Source: RU20A sp042610495 (GTDB lineage Bacteria > Pseudomonadota > Alphaproteobacteria > Rhizobiales > Rhizobiaceae). Taken from it: a DNA stretch of 64,000 nucleotides. The DNA lies in NCBI RefSeq assembly GCF_042610495.1, contig NZ_JBHGAP010000001.1, positions 620,001 to 684,000 of the forward strand, given 5' to 3'. A program made the translations under genes and the position numbers. The notes under the pieces were generated by a model that ran no database searches, was not told the DNA's origin, and worked only from the letters and a program-made list of their open reading frames with translations. This document shows positions 60,736 to 64,000 of the stretch, piece after piece. Position 1 is the first letter of the stretch; the number at the start of each line of letters is the position of its first letter.

Positions 60736-62292
60736 TCAGGCCGGATCGACCGGCGGGACATAGCGCGGGAAGACCGGCTTCGGGGCTTCGAGCGGCGTGC
60801 CCGCCTTGAGGCGGCCGGCCGCACCGAGCGACGCGAAGCTGCGCTGGTCGGCGGGCGCGGCGACGAGGTCGAGCAGCTTTTCGGCAGAGGCCGGCGTGAT
60901 CGGCTGCAGGAGAATGGCGATCTGGCGCACGACTTCGGCCGTGACGTAGAGCACCGTGCCCATGCGGGCCGGATCGGTCTTCTTCAGCGCCCAGGGTTCC
61001 TGCCCCGCGAAATAGCGGTCTGCCTCCGAGACCACGGCGATGATGGCGGCGACGGCCTTCTGGATCGCCTGCTTCGAGAACTCCTCCCGGCAGATGGCAA
61101 GCAGGCCGTCGGCAGACGCCAGCATGGCCGTGTCGTCTTCGGTGAAGGCGCCCGGCGTCGGGATCGCGCCCTCGCAGTTCTTGACGATCATCGACAGCGA
61201 GCGGCTGGCGAGATTGCCGATGCCATTGGCGAGGTCGGCATTGATGCGGGTGGCGATCGCCTCTTCCGAATAGCTGCCATCCTGGCCGAAGGAGACTTCG
61301 CGCAGGAAGAAGTAGCGCACCGGATCGAGCCCGAAATGCGTGACGAGATTGACGGGATCGACGACGTTGCCGAGCGACTTCGACATCTTCTCGCCCTTGT
61401 TGAGCAGGAAGCCGTGGGCATAGACGCGTTTGGGCAGCGGCAGGCCTGCCGACATCAGGAAGGCCGGCCAGTAGACGGCGTGGAAGCGGATGATGTCCTT
61501 GCCGATGATGTGCATATCGGCCGGCCAGTATTTGGCGCGCGGACCATTCTCGTCTTCGACGTAGCCGGTGGCGGTGATGTAGTTGGTGAGCGCATCGACC
61601 CAGACATACATGACATGCTTCGGGTCATCCGGAACCGGAATGCCCCAGTCGAAGGTGGTGCGCGAGATCGAGAGATCCTTGAGGCCCGATTTCACGAAGG
61701 AGATCACCTCGTTGCGGCGCTCGGAAGGACCGATGAAATCCGGGTTCGCCTCGTAATGGGCGAGCAGCTTTTCGGTGTAGTTGGAGAGGCGGAAGAAATA
61801 GCTCTCCTCCTCGACCCACTCCACCGGCGTGCCCTGCGGCCCGTAGCGCACGCCATCGGCGCGAAGCTCGGTTTCCTCTTCCTGATAATAGGCTTCGTCG
61901 CGCACTGAATACCAGCCGGCATAGCTGTCCTTGTAGACGTCGCCGGCCTTCGCCATGCGCCGCCATAGCTCCTGCACCGTCGCATGATGGCGCGGCTCGG
62001 TGGTGCGGATAAAATCGTCGTTGGAAGAATTCAGGAGGCGGCCCATCTCGCGGAATTCGTTGGAGTTGCGTGTGGCAAGCTCCAGCGGCGTGATGCCTTC
62101 GGCACGCGCCGTCTGCTGCATCTTCTGGCCATGCTCGTCCGTGCCGGTCAGGAAGAACACATCCCGGCCGTCGAGGCGCTGGAAACGGGCGATCGCGTCG
62201 GTCGCGATCAGCTCGTAGGCATGCCCGATATGCGGCTTGCCGTTCGGGTAGGAGATGGCGGTGGTGATGTAGAAGGGCGTGGTATCGGCCAT
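60736..62292 (-). CDS. metG: Methionyl-tRNA synthetase
   Basis: The 518-aa class I enzyme charges tRNA-Met. The HIGH motif is HIGH at residues 21-24 in NGKPHIGHAYE, and KMSKS is KGEKMSKSLGN. The insert between them (YSVRDEAYYQEEETEL) lacks the zinc-binding cysteines of the E. coli type, as in the shorter MetG2 form common in alphaproteobacteria. The anticodon-binding helices are present at the end. It is about 123 bases from holB, so it may have its own promoter as well. Confidence 0.97.
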   Translation of the reverse strand: MADTTPFYITTAISYPNGKPHIGHAYELIATDAIARFQRLDGRDVFFLTGTDEHGQKMQQTARAEGITPLELATRNSNEFREMGRLLNSSNDDFIRTTEPRHHATVQELWRRMAKAGDVYKDSYAGWYSVRDEAYYQEEETELRADGVRYGPQGTPVEWVEEESYFFRLSNYTEKLLAHYEANPDFIGPSERRNEVISFVKSGLKDLSISRTTFDWGIPVPDDPKHVMYVWVDALTNYITATGYVEDENGPRAKYWPADMHIIGKDIIRFHAVYWPAFLMSAGLPLPKRVYAHGFLLNKGEKMSKSLGNVVDPVNLVTHFGLDPVRYFFLREVSFGQDGSYSEEAIATRINADLANGIGNLASRSLSMIVKNCEGAIPTPGAFTEDDTAMLASADGLLAICREEFSKQAIQKAVAAIIAVVSEADRYFAGQEPWALKKTDPARMGTVLYVTAEVVRQIAILLQPITPASAEKLLDLVAAPADQRSFASLGAAGRLKAGTPLEAPKPVFPRYVPPVDPA

Positions 62293-62415
62293 GGCGGCAA
62301 CTCGTTCGCAACGTTACGATATTCTGGATGGTTGCTCTTAGCCCATCCGCCCGGCGGAAGGAACCTTCGCGGCCGCAATAAATGCGCCGCCGAAGTCCGG
62401 CTCCTGCCTCTCACC

Positions 62416-63450
62416 CTACCCGGTCATCGCCCCGCGCATGTCGTCGAGGATCTGCAGCACCGTCTGCTTGCGGTCGAGATTGTAGCCGATGGAGATGGCG
62501 ATCTTTTCGGTGAGCGACTGGGAGAGGCTGGCGAGACGGTCGGCGCGGCCGAGATCGCCGGCAAGGGCGGATGCCCTCGCCTCCGCCACGATCCGCCGGC
62601 CGGCCAACTCGGTGAAGAACAGGAAGACCGTCTCGGCATCCTTTGCCGAGAGGAGATCGGCAAGCTTGTGCATCTCGCGCCGCGTGGAAGGCCCGGGCTT
62701 CAGGATGGTTTCGAGCGCGGCCATGATGTCGAGGCCGCCATAATGGATGAGCTTCAAGGCTTCCGCGACGCTGCCGCCGGCAGCCGCAAGAATGCGGTCG
62801 GCGCTCGCGGCCGGAAGCGTCACCTCGAGCGCGGCGAGTGCCGCGGCGAGATCGGCTTCGGCAAGCGGGCGCAGCGGCAGCGGCATGCAGCGCGAGCGGA
62901 TGGTGGGCAGAAGCTTGCCCGGCGCATGCGAGACCAGCATGAAGAGGACGCGGCGCGGCGGCTCCTCGAGGATTTTCAGGACGGCATTGGCCGCGTTGCG
63001 GTTCATGTCGTCGGCGGCATCGACGATGACGACGCGCCAGTTGCCGGTGCCCGAGGTCTGGCCAAGGAACTTGCCGGCGCGGCGGATCTCGTCGACCGTG
63101 ATGGCGCTTTTCAGCCGCCCCGCCTTCTCGTCCAGCGGACGGGTGAGGTGGAGCAGATCATGCGAGGCGCCGGACGCGATCTGGCGCGTCACGGGATGAT
63201 CGGGATCGGGCGGCGTCAGCATCAGCGGCGCGCGCGCCGGATCGGGGTGGCGCAAGAGATGGTTGGCGAAGCGGAAGGCGAGCGTGGCCTTGCCGATGCC
63301 GCGCGGCCCTTCCATCAGCAGTGCATGGTGCATCTTGCCGCCCGCATAGGCTTCCGCGAGGAAGGATTCCGCTTCCCCGTGGCCGAACAGGTTCGGATTG
63401 AGCGCCGGCGAAACCGCGCCTTCGAGCAGATCGGGACTGTCTTCGCTCAT
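62416..63450 (-). CDS. holB: DNA polymerase III subunit delta-prime
   Basis: The 344-aa clamp-loader subunit assembles with DnaX and HolA. It has an AAA+ domain with EGPRGIGKATLAF (Walker A region) and VVIVDAADDMNRNAANAVLKILEEPP (Walker B and sensor block). It overlaps the end of tmk by four bases, in the usual tmk-holB order, so they share a transcript. Confidence 0.93.
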   Translation of the reverse strand: MSEDSPDLLEGAVSPALNPNLFGHGEAESFLAEAYAGGKMHHALLMEGPRGIGKATLAFRFANHLLRHPDPARAPLMLTPPDPDHPVTRQIASGASHDLLHLTRPLDEKAGRLKSAITVDEIRRAGKFLGQTSGTGNWRVVIVDAADDMNRNAANAVLKILEEPPRRVLFMLVSHAPGKLLPTIRSRCMPLPLRPLAEADLAAALAALEVTLPAASADRILAAAGGSVAEALKLIHYGGLDIMAALETILKPGPSTRREMHKLADLLSAKDAETVFLFFTELAGRRIVAEARASALAGDLGRADRLASLSQSLTEKIAISIGYNLDRKQTVLQILDDMRGAMTG

Positions 63451-64000
63451 CGGGTCTTTTCCGGTTCGCGCCGCCGACGGCCGCCGAGCGTGGGCAGGAG
63501 CGGCTCGACGATATCGAGGACGCGGGCGGCGAGCGTTTCTACCGGCAGGCCGGCATCCACGACGCGGCAGCGCAAGGGCTCGGCGGCTGCGATATCGAGA
63601 AAGGCTTCGCGGCGCTTTTCGTGCGTGTCGATCTCCTCCATCTCGAAGCGATCAAGCTGGCCGCTGACGGGCGAAGACGACTGGTCGGCGGCCGCGGGGG
63701 TGCGGGCCCGCTCCAGCCCCTCCGCCGCCGGCAAGTCGAAGATGATGGTGCAGTCCGGCACTACGCCGTTGATGGCGACGCGCTCCAGCGATTCGACGAA
63801 TGCGGGATCGAGATTGCCGGTGATGCCCTGGTAGACGCGCGAGGAATCCATGAAGCGATCACACAGAACGACCGCGCCGCGCGACAGCGCCGGGCGGATC
63901 AGCTGCTCGACATGATCGCTGCGCGCGGCGGCAAAAAGCATGGCCTCGACGCGCACGCCGAACTCCTGCGCCGCACCGGAGAGAACCACATGGCGCACCG
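63447..64000 (-). CDS. tmk: Thymidylate kinase (5' end outside window)
   Basis: This is the C-terminal ~184 residues of the dTMP kinase that makes dTDP. The frame runs open to the window edge: the segment VRHVVLSGAAQEF would follow the EPGG-type loop, and then come VLCDRFMDSSRVYQG (DRY-like motif) and DCTIIFDLPAAEGLERA. The P-loop lies outside. The GTG at 63998 is internal, not a start. It overlaps holB by four bases. Confidence 0.93.
   Translation of the reverse strand, partial: VRHVVLSGAAQEFGVRVEAMLFAAARSDHVEQLIRPALSRGAVVLCDRFMDSSRVYQGITGNLDPAFVESLERVAINGVVPDCTIIFDLPAAEGLERARTPAAADQSSSPVSGQLDRFEMEEIDTHEKRREAFLDIAAAEPLRCRVVDAGLPVETLAARVLDIVEPLLPTLGGRRRREPEKTR

Overview
The window is GC-rich chromosomal DNA from an alphaproteobacterium, most probably of the Rhizobiaceae (Rhizobium/Agrobacterium/Ensifer relatives). 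The signs are a SUF operon led by a class I cysteine desulfurase and preceded by Irr- and RirA-like boxes, the lpiA-acvB pair, the nasT/nasS-nrtABD-nirBD-nasA-cysG nitrate block, and an intergenic palindrome of the rhizobial RIME type. No phage, transposase, integrase or CRISPR array was seen, so this is core chromosome with a few accessory insertions.

Layout. 1-9.2 kb: rpe with a DUF2259 protein and a cut-off membrane protein, a periplasmic binding protein, a divergent flavin reductase, TfoX and Nudix proteins, a DEAD-box RNA helicase, an M23 envelope peptidase, a DUF455 ferritin-like protein and the peroxiredoxin Bcp. 9.4-17 kb: a 1137-aa AsmA/DUF3971 envelope protein, tyrS, anmK, a DUF1989 protein and an alpha/beta hydrolase. 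17-25.2 kb: the SUF iron-sulfur operon (class I desulfurase, sufB, MNT nucleotidyltransferase, HEPN protein, sufC, sufD, sufS, a DUF59 protein, sufA). 25.4-27.2 kb: a soluble PAS histidine kinase. 27.3-32 kb: glycine cleavage genes gcvT-gcvH-gcvP behind a tandem glycine riboswitch. 32-40 kb: a membrane coiled-coil protein paired with a ClpP/SppA-like protein, a BON-domain protein, a small exported protein, lpiA-acvB and a short unknown gene.

40.3-53.5 kb is the nitrate-assimilation block, all on the minus strand: a small membrane protein, nasT, nasS, then after a sigma-54 promoter and a terminator-bearing leader come nrtA, nrtB, nrtD, a globin, nirB, nirD, nasA and cysG. Nitrate is imported by NrtABD, reduced by NasA to nitrite and by NirBD to ammonium. 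CysG supplies the siroheme NirB needs, and the globin may handle nitric oxide. NasS/NasT probably sense nitrate and control read-through of the leader. 53.7-64 kb holds tRNA-Ser(TGA), an RlpA lipoprotein, a PBP-like protein with lost catalytic motifs, a DUF4864 protein, a ClC channel, and the run tmk-holB-metG-tatD-MBL hydrolase, with tmk cut by the window end.

The most unusual points are the MNT/HEPN pair inside the SUF operon, the stacked iron-control boxes in front of it, similar CCGG-stem hairpins before several SUF genes, and a tiny membrane protein translationally coupled to nasT whose ribosome-binding site lies in a perfect hairpin.
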